Shown: piece after piece, positions 24,104-33,095 of the stretch
Layout of the letters: each line of letters starts with the position of its first letter
How positions within the stretch are numbered: the first letter of the stretch is position 1
Assembly (NCBI GenBank): GCA_946411565.1
Contig: CAMKEM010000024.1
Location: forward strand, 1 to 42,415
Reading direction: 5' to 3'
DNA from: an uncultured Prevotellaceae bacterium
GTDB lineage: Bacteria; Bacteroidota; Bacteroidia; Bacteroidales; Bacteroidaceae
DNA: 42,415 nucleotides
The notes under the pieces: generated by a model
What the model saw: only the letters and a program-made list of their open reading frames with translations
Databases searched by the model: none
What the model was told of the DNA's origin: nothing
Made by a program: the position numbers and the translations under genes

Positions 24104-24853
24104 ATGAAAACATTTACACTGAACATACCTAAGGAGTTGAGAAACTGGAGTAATGCCCTGGATGCTAAGACGGTGCTTTGCAGTAGGTCGTGGATTGCAT
24201 CCAACAACGAGGAGATGAAGGTGGTGTATATTTTTCAGGAAGACGGTACGCTGATCGTTTCGCATAACGGTAAGGTGACAAAAACCCGTTGGGAATATAT
24301 CGCGCAAAACACTTCGCTGATTATCGAGAATATCGATTCTGACACCTATATGCTCAAGCCTACATACTATGACAACAAGGTGCTGGCTTTGCAGGTTGAC
24401 GGTACGAATGAATATGCAATTTTGATCAATGAGAACTGCACCGATGAGCTGATGTTTGATTCCATTGAGAAGGTAACGCAGTACGTGGAGGGGCTTCAGA
24501 ATATGGCAAGTCAGGTTAAGGAAGCCTCATTCGTACTGAACAAGAGTAGTATGGAGAAGATAGCCAACGTTAAGGCAACCGAGCATAATCCTCACGAGAT
24601 TAGGGTGAAATCGATAAAAAGCAAGCATAAGAGGAAAAATATTAATATAGGTATATGCCTCACGGCTATTACTTTCCTCGTATATTCGGTGCTCTACAAT
24701 GAGATTTTCTCTATTTATGCTTTCGGGATTTTCTCATTTTTCTTCATCATCACGCTTGTCACGCTCATTTTCTGGGAGTCGAACAACAATAAGGAGTACA
24801 ACACATTCCTAAAGATTGAGAAGAAGCATCCGGTGCAATGGTTTCACCAATAG
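24104..24853 (+). CDS. Unknown protein with two C-terminal membrane helices
   Basis: I do not recognise this 249-residue protein. Residues 1-170 are soluble and mixed alpha/beta, with a beta-rich centre (VVYIFQEDGTLIVSHNGKV; TSLIIENIDSDTYMLKP) that looks like a lipocalin- or WG-type repeat seen in small Bacteroidetes proteins. Two membrane segments follow (IGICLTAITFLVYSVL, about 183-200, and YAFGIFSFFFIITLVTLIFW, about 207-226), then a short charged tail ending PVQWFHQ. The basic stretch KSKHKRKN before the first helix favours a cytosolic N-terminal domain. It has its own promoter and a terminator, so it is a single-gene unit. Confidence 0.75.
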   Translation: MKTFTLNIPKELRNWSNALDAKTVLCSRSWIASNNEEMKVVYIFQEDGTLIVSHNGKVTKTRWEYIAQNTSLIIENIDSDTYMLKPTYYDNKVLALQVDGTNEYAILINENCTDELMFDSIEKVTQYVEGLQNMASQVKEASFVLNKSSMEKIANVKATEHNPHEIRVKSIKSKHKRKNINIGICLTAITFLVYSVLYNEIFSIYAFGIFSFFFIITLVTLIFWESNNNKEYNTFLKIEKKHPVQWFHQ

Positions 24854-24910
24854 ATATAGAAAAAGAGAATTTTTTAATATACTTGACTTTTAAACACTAA
24901 AATTCTCAGA

Positions 24911-24948
24911 GTTGCGTGTCAGGGATGGCACGCAACCATTGTTTTTGT
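24911..24948 (+). terminator. Terminator with GTTGCGTG / CACGCAAC stem, copy 1
   Basis: GTTGCGTG (24911-24918) pairs with CACGCAAC (24929-24936), then a T-rich tail. The stem and its flank (CACTAAAAT, then CTCAG) recur almost exactly at 27653-27686 after the ammonium transporter. Confidence 0.8.
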
Positions 24949-25013
24949 TATCACCATAACATACAGATGTTTATGCAAAGATTATCATTTCTGCATTTTT
25001 TTTTCATATTCCC

Positions 25014-25044
25014 TTTGCGATATTAGGATTTTTGTTTACTTTTG
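25014..25044 (+). promoter_or_regulatory. Consensus promoter for the 25107 gene
   Basis: TTTG (25014-25017), 19 bases, TACTTTTG (25037-25044); 62 bases before the chosen ATG, which rules out the longer frame starting at 25032. Confidence 0.83.
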
Positions 25045-25106
25045 CAAACAGGATTAACATAACAAAGGTAATCAAAAAACATAGAATAAGTAACATAAAA
25101 ATAAAT

Positions 25107-25706
25107 ATGAAAAAAATATTCTTTTTATTATGGCTGTGTTTATCCACTTTTCCTGTGGTATATGCAGGAGATTTCATTATTGGCACAATAGCGAATAGAC
25201 CACCAGAAAGCGAGTTGAAGCCCTTAACAATTTGCTATAATGACAAATTCAATGATTACTACCCTTCACGAATATTTGACATTGAGCACAAAGAAGGGAA
25301 ATACATAGTATATAATTTACATGTTGTATATTTAGATTCGTGTTCTACCCCAAGGCTAAAAACTATTCAAGTAAAAATACCAAAAGAATTCAAAGGGCTA
25401 TGTTGTCATGTTGATTCCAAAGAGCTTGTTTATTCATTTCTATCAAAAGGAAGAGAAATAATAGTGTCTGTTCCTGCTATAGAAAAAGACACTCTAACCA
25501 ATTACGCTTGTAATGTATTGTATTCATATCCTATGAAAGAACCAAAGTTGTACAGATTGGTAAATTCTCTGTCTCGTGAAAGAGAAATTCGAGAGAACCG
25601 TTATATGGGCGTTAGACAAAATTCTTCCTACACCCTATATTATTACAACTTTAGCAGAAAACAGAAAGAAGAATTAGAAGAGACTCTAACTAATTCTCTA
25701 AAATAA
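25107..25706 (+). CDS. Secreted protein of unknown function
   Basis: A 199-residue exported protein with a clean signal peptide (MKKIFFLLWLCLSTFPVVYA, cut before GDF). The mature part is not recognised; it is rich in tyrosine and contains several short strands (YIVYNLHVVYLDSC; EIIVSVPAIEKD). There is no lipobox. Start 25107 is set by the promoter position and by the signal peptide. Base composition is more AT-rich than in the flanking ammonium transporter gene, which may point to a recent arrival. A terminator follows at 25728. Confidence 0.75.
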   Translation: MKKIFFLLWLCLSTFPVVYAGDFIIGTIANRPPESELKPLTICYNDKFNDYYPSRIFDIEHKEGKYIVYNLHVVYLDSCSTPRLKTIQVKIPKEFKGLCCHVDSKELVYSFLSKGREIIVSVPAIEKDTLTNYACNVLYSYPMKEPKLYRLVNSLSREREIRENRYMGVRQNSSYTLYYYNFSRKQKEELEETLTNSLK

Positions 25707-25727
25707 CATTTTCAGAATGTATCATAC

Positions 25728-25767
25728 CCCACACTTCCAAGTGAATCTTTGATGGTGTGGGATTTTT
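25728..25767 (+). terminator. Probable terminator of the 25107 gene
   Basis: CCCACAC (25728-25734) pairs with GTGTGGG (25755-25761) over a 20-base loop, followed by ATTTTTG. Confidence 0.65.
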
Positions 25768-25819
25768 GTCTCTCAAAATTCACATTAAGAGGGTACTTGC
25801 CAATACTTCATGGTTTGTT

Positions 25820-25923
25820 CATCCTTCGCTCTTCCTCCGTACCAAACTCGATGTAACTCCCCTCCTCCACCGACTTCCCACCGACTTTGCACCGACTTTG
25901 GTACGGAGGAAGAGCGAAGGATG
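25820..25923. repeat. 104-bp element with 25-bp perfect inverted arms
   Basis: Bases 25820-25844 are the exact reverse complement of 25899-25923 (arm core CTTCGCTCTTCCTCCGTACC). The 54-base loop has three CACCGACTT words in a row (25868-25898). It has no reading frame and differs in sequence from the other elements in the window. Miniature-element-like. Confidence 0.88.
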
Positions 25924-26109
25924 AGCGAAAGAAGATGCGAGGCACTTATTGGTTTTCTCCCAAAAACATTGAAAAACAACGCAACACAGCAAGAATTACA
26001 AATTGCAAGCATTTTTACGTTTATGTATTACAATTTATAACTAAAATGCATTTTATACAGAACAAAATGTTATATTCAAGATTTATGTATTTACTTTTGT
26101 TATTATTAT

Positions 26110-26141
26110 TTGTGTATTTATAGCATTTTGTCTAACTTTGC
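26110..26141 (+). promoter_or_regulatory. Consensus promoter of the ammonium transporter gene
   Basis: TTTG (26110-26113), 20 bases, TAACTTTG (26134-26141), with a leader of about 70 bases. Confidence 0.87.
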
Positions 26142-26216
26142 ACCCGATTTCCAAACATAATGAAAGTAAAAATGCAGTAAACTTAACACAAATAAAAGAA
26201 AACTCAAGTAAAAGTT

Positions 26217-27593
26217 ATGAAAAAGCGTTGGATTATCCTTATGACCATGATGGTCATCATTGCCATTGGCGGTTTGTTCGCCGGCGAACCCTCGTTCGAG
26301 TGTGACATGTCAAAAATTGATGGGGCTGATGTTGCGTGGCTCATCACGGCAACCATCTTCGTTTTGATGATGACACCGGGACTGTCTTTCTTTTATGGTG
26401 GTATGGTAGGTGCACGAAACGTGATCTCTACCATGTTGCAGAGTTTCATTGCCATGGGACTTATCTCCATCCTCTGGGTGGCATTCGGATTCAGTCTTGC
26501 ATTCGGCGACGACATTGGCGGTGTAGTAGGTAATCCGCTGACTTTCTTGATGTTCCAGAACGTGGGTGGTGATGTCTATACCACTCCGACAGGGCACATC
26601 ATGGGCGGTGCTACGATACCTTTGGCACTCTTCGCCCTATTCCAGATGAAGTTCGCAATCATAACGCCTTCACTTATCACCGGTTCATTTGCTGAGCGTG
26701 TACGTTTCTCCGGTTACCTTTGGTTCATGCTCTTCTTCTTTGTGGTAATCTATTGTCCGCTTGCACACATGACCTGGCATCCTGACGGACTTTTCCTCAA
26801 ATGGGGAGTAGTTGACTTTGCCGGAGGTATCGTGGTGCACGCCTCATCAGGCATAGCAGCCCTTGCGGGAGCTATCTTTTTAGGTCGCCGACGTGCCTCT
26901 ACACGCAACTCCGAACCTGCTAATATCCCATTCGTTCTCCTTGGTGCGGCTATGCTCTGGTTGGGTTGGTTCGGCTTCAACGCAGGAAGCTCACTTCACG
27001 CTGACGGTCAGGCTGTTAAGGCATTCCTCAACACCACTACGGCATCAGGTGTGGCAATGATGACATGGATATTCTTCGACTGCCTCAAAGGTCGTAAGCC
27101 AAGTGCTATGGGTGCAGCTATCGGTTGCGTAGTAGGTCTTGTAGCAATAACCCCTTCAGCTGGTTACGTAACAGTAGGTCAGAGTATTTTCATCTCATTC
27201 GTAATCACGCTGATATGCAACACTGCAGTCTATTGGGGGAGCAAGACAAACGTGGACGATGCCCTCGATGTATTCCCAACACATGGAACAGGCGGTATCT
27301 TCGGTACTGTTTTGACGGGTATCTTTATTCAAGAAGGTCTCATAGCAGGCACTTGGGAAGGTTTCGTAGTGTTCCTCTACCATCTCCTCGCCCTCGTAGT
27401 AGTAATTGTCTATACGTTCATTATGAGCTACTTCGGCTATTGGCTTATCGACCACTTCATCCCAATGCGCGTTAGTGAGAAGAGCGAGCATATCGGTCTT
27501 GACATCTCTCAGCACGATGAGCACTATGGTCTTGCACACGTTGCAGAACGTGAGATTGCGGAGTACGAAGAGTATGAGCATAGCAAGAAATGA
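26217..27593 (+). CDS. amt: Ammonium transporter (Amt/MEP/Rh family)
   Basis: A 458-residue inner-membrane ammonium channel. An N-terminal signal-like helix precedes the eleven-helix core. Family signatures: VAWLITATIFVLMMTPGLSFFYGGMV, SFAERVRFSGYL, CPLAHMTWHPDG (first pore histidine region), DFAGGIVVHASSGIAALAGA, WFGFNAGSSLHADG, and DVFPTHGTGGIFGT (second pore histidine region). The cytosolic C-terminus is charged and ends in EYEEYEHSKK, longer than minimal Amt tails. In many bacteria a PII gene lies beside amt; none is here, and the gene has its own promoter and terminator. Induction under nitrogen limitation is likely but no operator was identified. Confidence 0.95.
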   Translation: MKKRWIILMTMMVIIAIGGLFAGEPSFECDMSKIDGADVAWLITATIFVLMMTPGLSFFYGGMVGARNVISTMLQSFIAMGLISILWVAFGFSLAFGDDIGGVVGNPLTFLMFQNVGGDVYTTPTGHIMGGATIPLALFALFQMKFAIITPSLITGSFAERVRFSGYLWFMLFFFVVIYCPLAHMTWHPDGLFLKWGVVDFAGGIVVHASSGIAALAGAIFLGRRRASTRNSEPANIPFVLLGAAMLWLGWFGFNAGSSLHADGQAVKAFLNTTTASGVAMMTWIFFDCLKGRKPSAMGAAIGCVVGLVAITPSAGYVTVGQSIFISFVITLICNTAVYWGSKTNVDDALDVFPTHGTGGIFGTVLTGIFIQEGLIAGTWEGFVVFLYHLLALVVVIVYTFIMSYFGYWLIDHFIPMRVSEKSEHIGLDISQHDEHYGLAHVAEREIAEYEEYEHSKK

Positions 27594-27652
27594 AAGTGAT
27601 TTTTGGCACTTTCAAAGAAAAGATTTTGATTTTATCACTAAAATATCCTCAG

Positions 27653-27686
27653 GTTGCGTGTCAGAAACGGCACGCAACTTTTTTTG
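27653..27686 (+). terminator. Terminator with GTTGCGTG / CACGCAAC stem, copy 2
   Basis: GTTGCGTG (27653-27660) pairs with CACGCAAC (27671-27678), followed by seven T. Same element as at 24911. Confidence 0.85.
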
Positions 27687-27782
27687 TTCTCTTTTCCATA
27701 AAGAAAAGGTAGGGACTATTTCCGTCATGACTCCGTTGTGGCTCCTATGTAAATACAATAAAAATACAATATAATTACCATA

Positions 27783-27863
27783 AAGATACCATTATATTAC
27801 CATAGTTTATGGTATTATTATGGTATTATAATGGTAATATAATGGTATTATAATGGTATTATC
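27783..27863. repeat. Tandem 11-mer array, 5 x ATGGTATTATA, with inverted left part
   Basis: Five units from 27809 to 27863 (ATGGTATTATT, ATGGTATTATA, ATGGTAATATA, ATGGTATTATA, ATGGTATTATC). The preceding text (ATACCATTATATTACCAT) is the reverse complement of the units, so the whole can fold into a hairpin. Confidence 0.88.
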
Positions 27864-27941
27864 ATCGAAGGAATGGCGGCAGAAGAAGTTACACACATAT
27901 ACCATTAATGAATACAAAAAAAGGACAAACAATACAAAAAA

Positions 27942-27974
27942 CTTGTTGCGTATGTAAACCTTGTATTATATTTG
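27942..27974 (+). promoter_or_regulatory. Probable promoter of the 28091 gene
   Basis: CTTG (27942-27945), 21 bases, TATATTTG (27967-27974), followed by a leader of about 110 bases. Confidence 0.55.
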
Positions 27975-28090
27975 CAAACGATTTCATCAAAAAAAGTCTC
28001 CTCGCCCTTGAAACCGAGACATTTGTCATCGGCAATCGGGGATAAGGCAAATCTACGATAATCAATTGATTCTTACGAAATTACAACTAT

Positions 28091-29116
28091 ATGAGAAATT
28101 TTATCTTTGTGCTATTTCTTTTCCTTGGCAAACTTACAGGTATTGCCCAAAACATTACATTAACAGATTCTTTAACCAAGACTCCTATATTCAGCGCCAC
28201 AGTTTGTGATGCCGACGGAAACTATATAGGGCGTACAGACATGAATGGCAATATCAATCTGAAAAAAGGATGTGCATACTATGTTTCCCATATATGCTAC
28301 GAGCCGAAGAAGTTCATCTGTGATGAAAACACTTTGGTTGTGATGTCTCCCAAAAACTATACTATGCCTGACCTTGTTGTTACGGCAAAGATGAAGAAAT
28401 ACTACCATTGTAAGGTATTTTTCCGAAACGTAGAATATGTTGATTCGTGTATGAAATATTATATTGATGGAGTAAGAGAGTTCTTCATCGACACAAAGAG
28501 CAGGAAGGTGAAAAAGAGAAATGATATCTGCCGCATGTTTCAGACGACGAATAAGGATATAACACAGCAAAAGAAGCGTGTTGTTATGATAGGAATCACT
28601 CCAGGCGTTCCGTATATCGAAAAAGAGTCTCTCTATGAGGAGACATTGAAGGACGAAAGGAAACGGATTGAAGGAGGCTTCGTTTATGGAGACTCTACGC
28701 AAATAGGTAGATGTGAGGTATATCCTGATAAAAAAGAAATAGTCCTGTCATGTGATCAGCTCTATCCCAAGTCTTACAAGAAATGGAATCTGTTCGGATA
28801 CAAGAATATAATGACAGAACACAGATGTACAGAAGTCTATAGCTTAGACGAGAACGTGATACCTACCATTTACAACCTGAAATCCGCCAGCAGAAGCAGG
28901 CATTACACATTCAGCAACAAGCACTTTGTCTGGGATATTGACAACGAGGATATGTTCTTCGTCGTTGAGCGTGAATTTACCGACTCAATAGAACTTTCCC
29001 CGTATGAGATTATGAAGCAGGACTATGACAAATATTCCAAGATGTATCCTGCCGATGGAAAGACGAAGAGCCAGCTCGCAGGAATGAAAGAGGTTCGGCA
29101 TTTTTCCGAGTTATAA
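28091..29116 (+). CDS. Secreted protein with N-terminal carboxypeptidase-regulatory-like domain
   Basis: A 341-residue exported protein. The signal peptide (MRNFIFVLFLFLGKLTGIAQ) is followed by a domain of about 80 residues like the CarboxypepD_reg beta-sandwich found at the start of TonB-dependent receptors: ITLTDSLTKTPIFSATV, DADGNYIGRTDMNGNINL and a closing MPDLVVTAKM. The remaining 240 residues are not recognised; they are rich in Lys, Tyr and Asp and show no membrane segments or barrel ending, so this is not itself a TonB receptor. Similar proteins are widespread in Bacteroidales with unknown role. Single gene with its own promoter. Confidence 0.78.
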   Translation: MRNFIFVLFLFLGKLTGIAQNITLTDSLTKTPIFSATVCDADGNYIGRTDMNGNINLKKGCAYYVSHICYEPKKFICDENTLVVMSPKNYTMPDLVVTAKMKKYYHCKVFFRNVEYVDSCMKYYIDGVREFFIDTKSRKVKKRNDICRMFQTTNKDITQQKKRVVMIGITPGVPYIEKESLYEETLKDERKRIEGGFVYGDSTQIGRCEVYPDKKEIVLSCDQLYPKSYKKWNLFGYKNIMTEHRCTEVYSLDENVIPTIYNLKSASRSRHYTFSNKHFVWDIDNEDMFFVVEREFTDSIELSPYEIMKQDYDKYSKMYPADGKTKSQLAGMKEVRHFSEL

Positions 29117-29181
29117 AAAGCCACCAGTTAATGTCTTAGTGGGGCAATATTCGTGATTTCATCACTTTTCAAAGAAAAGAT

Positions 29182-29212
29182 TTTGATTTGTCGCGTTTTT
29201 TTAGTAATTTTG
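29182..29212 (+). promoter_or_regulatory. Promoter of purL
   Basis: TTTG (29182-29185), 19 bases, TAATTTTG (29205-29212); the start codon is 50 bases on. The TTTG lies at the end of the 22-base sequence shared with 27611-27632. No purine riboswitch was recognised. Confidence 0.78.
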
Positions 29213-29262
29213 CAACTTGTAAATTGTAACTTTCGTAAATTCGTAAACAAAAAAATATAGAC

Positions 29263-32200
29263 ATGATTCTTTTTTTCAAGACCCCATCACAGAACATCAT
29301 CGCTACTGAGGTTGACCATAAGCTCAGTCAGGATGAGACAAACGAACTTTGTTGGCTGTACGGCAACGCATCACTCGTTGATGCAGAGTCTTTGGACGGA
29401 TACTATGTAGGTCCACGCCGTGAAATGATTACTCCTTGGAGTACCAATGCCGTTGAGATTACCCAGAACATGGCTCTCAAGGGCATTTCGCGTATTGAGG
29501 AGTATTTCCCTGTTTCGTCTATGGACGCAGAGCATGACCCTATGCTCCAGCGCATGTACAACGGACTGAACCAGGACATCTTCACCGTTAACATCAAGCC
29601 TGAGCCAATCAAGCACGTTGACAACCTTGAGGCTTACAATGAGCAGGAGGGTCTCGCCCTTTCAAAGGAGGAGATTGACTATCTGCACAAGGTGGAGGGA
29701 CAGCTCGGCCGTCCGCTTACCGACTCTGAGATATTCGGTTTCGCTCAGATCAACTCTGAGCATTGCCGTCACAAGATTTTCGGCGGTACGTTCATCATCG
29801 ACGGTGAGGAGAAGGAATCAAGTCTCTTCCAGATGATTAAGAAGACAACTAACGAGAATCCTAACAAGATTCTCTCTGCATACAAGGACAACGTGGCATT
29901 CTCAGCAGGTCCTGAGATTGAGCAGTTCTCCCCAACCGACCACTCTCAGCCAGATCTCTACAAGATCAAGAAGGTGAAGTCTGTCATCTCGCTCAAGGCT
30001 GAGACTCACAACTTCCCAACAACCGTAGAGCCATTCAACGGTGCTGCTACCGGTACTGGCGGTGAGATCCGTGACCGTATGGGCGGTGGCGTAGGTTCTT
30101 GGCCAATAGCAGGTACAGCCGTCTATATGACTTCTTACCCTCGTAAGAACGAGACTGACCCTGTGGTGAAGAACCTTCCTGCAAATACTCCACAGTGGAG
30201 TAACGAGAGCGACTGCCACGGATGGGAGAAGATTCTGCCTGTTCGCCAGTGGTTGTATCAGACACCGGAGCAGATTCTCATCAAGGCATCAAACGGTGCT
30301 TCTGATTTCGGAAACAAGTTCGGCCAGCCACTTATCTGCGGTTCTGTACTTACCTTCGAGCACAACGAGAACAACGAGCAGTACGCATACGATAAGGTTA
30401 TCATGCTTGCTGGTGGTGTAGGCTACGGCATTCAGCGCGACTGCCTCAAGGGCGAGCCACAGCCAGGCAACAAGGTTGTTGTGATGGGTGGTGAGAACTA
30501 CCGCATCGGTCTTGGTGGCGGTTCGGTTTCTTCAGTAGAGACAGGTCGCTATTCAAGCGGTATCGAGCTCAACGCCGTTCAGCGTGCAAATCCTGAGATG
30601 CAGAAGCGTGCATACAACGTAATCCGCGCTCTCGGCGAGGAGGATTCAAACCCAGTAGTATCTATCCACGACCACGGTTCAGCAGGTCACGTAAACTGTC
30701 TCTCAGAGCTTGTAGAGGAGTGTGGCGGATTGATTCACATGGATAAGCTCCCTGTAGGCGATAAGACATTGTCAGCAAAGGAAATAATCGCAAACGAGTC
30801 ACAGGAGCGTATGGGCTTGCTCATCGACGAGTCTGCCATCGAACATGTTCAGAAGATTGCTGATCGTGAGCGTGCTCCTATGTACACCGTAGGTGAGACA
30901 ACAGGCGACCATCGCTTTGCCTTTGAGCAGGCTGACGGTGTTCGTCCGTTCGACCTCGCAGTAGAGCAGATGTTCGGCAGTTCTCCAAAGACAATCATGG
31001 AGGACAAGACCGTGAAGCGTACATACGATGTTGTGACATACGACCTCTCAGGTCTCTCTAATCACTCAACACTAAACTCTCAACTCACCGACTATCTGAA
31101 GAACGTGCTTCAGCTTGAGGCTGTGGCTTGTAAGGACTGGTTGACAAACAAGGTTGACCGTTGCGTATCAGGTCGCGTGGCTCGTCAGCAATGTCAGGGT
31201 GAACTTCAGTTGCCTCTCTCAGACTGCGGTGTCGTAGCTCTCGACTATACAGGTACAAAGGGTATCGCAACATCACTCGGTCATGCTCCACAGGCTGCTC
31301 TTGCTAATCCTGCTGCTGGTTCTGTGCTCTCTGTTGCAGAGTCACTCACAAACCTCGTTTGGGCACCTCTCGCTGACGGTATGGATAGCATTTCACTTTC
31401 TGCAAACTGGATGTGGCCTTGCCGCGCTCAGGAAGGTGAGGATGCTCGTCTCTACACAGCCGTTAAGGCATTGTCAGACTTCTGCTGCGAACTTCAGATC
31501 AACGTACCAACAGGTAAGGATTCTCTGTCAATGACTCAGAAATATCCTGACGGAAAGAAGGTTATCGCTCCTGGTACCGTTATCGTAAGTGCTGGTGGTG
31601 AGGTTTCTGACATCAAGAAGGTGGTTTCTCCAGTTCTCAAGGACGTTAAGGCTTCACGCCTCTATCATATCGACTTCTCATTCGACGAGCTTCAGCTTGG
31701 CGGCTCAGCATTCGCACAGAGTCAGGGCAAGGTTGGTTCTGATGTTCCAACCGTTAAGAATGCCGAGTACTTCCGCGACGCATTCATCGCAGTTCAGCAG
31801 CTCGTAAACGAAGGCCTTATCCTTGCAGGTCACGATATTTCAGCAGGTGGTCTTATCACCACATTGCTTGAGATGTGTTTCGCAAACACTAAGGGCGGTC
31901 TTGCCCTCGACCTCGACAAGATCAAGGGCGACGACATCGTTAAGGTGCTCTTCGCAGAGAACCCAGGTATCGTTATTCAGGTTGCTGATGCTGACGCTCC
32001 ACGTGCAAAGAAGATTCTTGAGGATGCAGGTATCGCATACGCTAAGATCGGTGTTCCTTCAGCTGACCGCAACATCACAATCAAGCGTCATCAGAGCAAT
32101 GCTCAGGTACCAAACTCAGAGCTTGCTAACCGCGAGCTTACCCTCGTATTCGACATCGACGAGATGCGCGACGCTTGGTATAAGACTTCATACCTCCTCG

Positions 32201-33090
32201 ACCGTCGCCAGTCATTCAACGGCAAGGCTGCTGAGCGTTACAAGAACTACAAGAACGTGCCTCTCGAGTGCACATTCAAGGCTCCACAGCTCAAGCGTGT
32301 GGCACGCCCAGAGAGCAACCGTCCTGTAGCCGCTATCATCCGTGAGAAGGGTACTAACTCTGAGCGCGAGATGGCATACTCATTCTATATGGCAGGCTTC
32401 GACGTGAAGGACGTTACAATGACCGACCTCATCACAGGTCGTGAGACTCTTGAGGATGTTAACCTCGTTGCATTCTGCGGTGGTTTCTCTAACTCTGACG
32501 TTCTCGGTTCTGCAAAGGGATGGGCAGGTGCATTCCTCTTCAACCCTAAGGCTAAGGAGGCTCTGGATAAGTTCTATGCTCGTAAGGACACACTTTCACT
32601 CGGTTGCTGCAACGGTTGTCAGCTCATGGTGGAGCTTGGTCTCCTGAACAACGACCACGCTGTTGGCAACGCAAAGGACTATGCAGAGATGCTTCACAAC
32701 GATTCTCACAAGTTCGAGTCAACATACGTTACCCTGACTATCCCACAGAACGATTCTGTAATGCTCGGCTCTCTCTCTGGTCAGAAGATCGGATGCTGGG
32801 TAGCTCACGCAGAGGGTAAGTTTAACCTCCCACTTGCAGAGTCTGAGTACAATATCGCTGCGAAGTTCAACCACACAGAATACCCAGCCAACCCTAACGG
32901 TTCAAGCTACGATGTTGCCGCTATCGCAAGCAGCGACGGCCGTCACCTCGCTATCATGCCACACCCAGAGCGCACTCTGTTCCCTTGGCAGTGTGGTTAC
33001 TACCCAGAGGAGCGTCGTCTCACCGATGAGGTAACACCTTGGTACGAGGCATTCGTAAATGCCCGTCTGTGGATTGAAAAGAACAAGTAA
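29263..33090 (+). CDS. purL: Phosphoribosylformylglycinamidine synthase, single-chain (PurL with PurQ domain)
   Basis: This 1275-residue enzyme converts FGAR, glutamine and ATP to FGAM in purine synthesis. The order is an N-terminal domain, the catalytic FGAM synthase region (EHCRHKIFGG, KAETHNFPTTVEPFNGAATG near 245-265, SIHDHGSAGH near 465), a second half (LPLSDCGVVALDY; GHDISAGGLITT), and a class I glutamine amidotransferase domain from about residue 1015 (FCGGFSNSDVLGS), with the nucleophile Cys near 1116 in LGCCNGCQLM and His/Glu in MPHPERTLFPW. Length fits the single-chain type. Between TYDLSGL and TDYLKNVL lies NHSTLNSQL, encoded by three heptamers (31065-31085) and probably an in-frame repeat insertion. 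Codon bias is strong. Confidence 0.97.
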   Translation: MILFFKTPSQNIIATEVDHKLSQDETNELCWLYGNASLVDAESLDGYYVGPRREMITPWSTNAVEITQNMALKGISRIEEYFPVSSMDAEHDPMLQRMYNGLNQDIFTVNIKPEPIKHVDNLEAYNEQEGLALSKEEIDYLHKVEGQLGRPLTDSEIFGFAQINSEHCRHKIFGGTFIIDGEEKESSLFQMIKKTTNENPNKILSAYKDNVAFSAGPEIEQFSPTDHSQPDLYKIKKVKSVISLKAETHNFPTTVEPFNGAATGTGGEIRDRMGGGVGSWPIAGTAVYMTSYPRKNETDPVVKNLPANTPQWSNESDCHGWEKILPVRQWLYQTPEQILIKASNGASDFGNKFGQPLICGSVLTFEHNENNEQYAYDKVIMLAGGVGYGIQRDCLKGEPQPGNKVVVMGGENYRIGLGGGSVSSVETGRYSSGIELNAVQRANPEMQKRAYNVIRALGEEDSNPVVSIHDHGSAGHVNCLSELVEECGGLIHMDKLPVGDKTLSAKEIIANESQERMGLLIDESAIEHVQKIADRERAPMYTVGETTGDHRFAFEQADGVRPFDLAVEQMFGSSPKTIMEDKTVKRTYDVVTYDLSGLSNHSTLNSQLTDYLKNVLQLEAVACKDWLTNKVDRCVSGRVARQQCQGELQLPLSDCGVVALDYTGTKGIATSLGHAPQAALANPAAGSVLSVAESLTNLVWAPLADGMDSISLSANWMWPCRAQEGEDARLYTAVKALSDFCCELQINVPTGKDSLSMTQKYPDGKKVIAPGTVIVSAGGEVSDIKKVVSPVLKDVKASRLYHIDFSFDELQLGGSAFAQSQGKVGSDVPTVKNAEYFRDAFIAVQQLVNEGLILAGHDISAGGLITTLLEMCFANTKGGLALDLDKIKGDDIVKVLFAENPGIVIQVADADAPRAKKILEDAGIAYAKIGVPSADRNITIKRHQSNAQVPNSELANRELTLVFDIDEMRDAWYKTSYLLDRRQSFNGKAAERYKNYKNVPLECTFKAPQLKRVARPESNRPVAAIIREKGTNSEREMAYSFYMAGFDVKDVTMTDLITGRETLEDVNLVAFCGGFSNSDVLGSAKGWAGAFLFNPKAKEALDKFYARKDTLSLGCCNGCQLMVELGLLNNDHAVGNAKDYAEMLHNDSHKFESTYVTLTIPQNDSVMLGSLSGQKIGCWVAHAEGKFNLPLAESEYNIAAKFNHTEYPANPNGSSYDVAAIASSDGRHLAIMPHPERTLFPWQCGYYPEERRLTDEVTPWYEAFVNARLWIEKNK
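31065..31085 (+). repeat. Three in-frame heptamers inside purL
   Basis: CTCAACA, CTAAACT, CTCAACT in succession, 21 bases, encoding part of STLNSQL. The unit type and length match the intergenic heptamer arrays. It falls in a loop before a conserved helix. Confidence 0.6.
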
Positions 33091-33095
33091 TATTT

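Larger units (their letters stand above)
25707..26216. other. 510-base gap with terminator, 104-bp inverted repeat and promoter
   Basis: Holds a terminator (25728-25767), an inverted-repeat element (25820-25923), an AT-rich stretch with the 12-base palindrome AAAATGCATTTT (26043-26054), and the ammonium transporter promoter. No gene seen. Confidence 0.65.
27594..28090. other. 497-base gap with terminator, 11-mer array and promoter
   Basis: Holds terminator copy 2, a 22-base sequence TTCAAAGAAAAGATTTTGAT-type shared with 29168-29189 (27611-27632), the ATGGTATTATA array, and a promoter near 27942-27974. No gene seen. Confidence 0.65.

Noticed and set aside
25887..26123. A 78-codon plus-strand frame through the 25-bp arm element.
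   Set aside because: It begins within the loop of the foldback, has no promoter, and ends in AT-rich low-complexity sequence.
27783..27863. The ATGGTATTATA array considered as a CRISPR array.
   Set aside because: The units are 11 bases with no spacers between them, and no cas genes are present.
29117..29262. Purine riboswitch upstream of purL.
   Set aside because: No three-helix purine aptamer pattern is visible; the leader after the -7 element is only about 45 bases.
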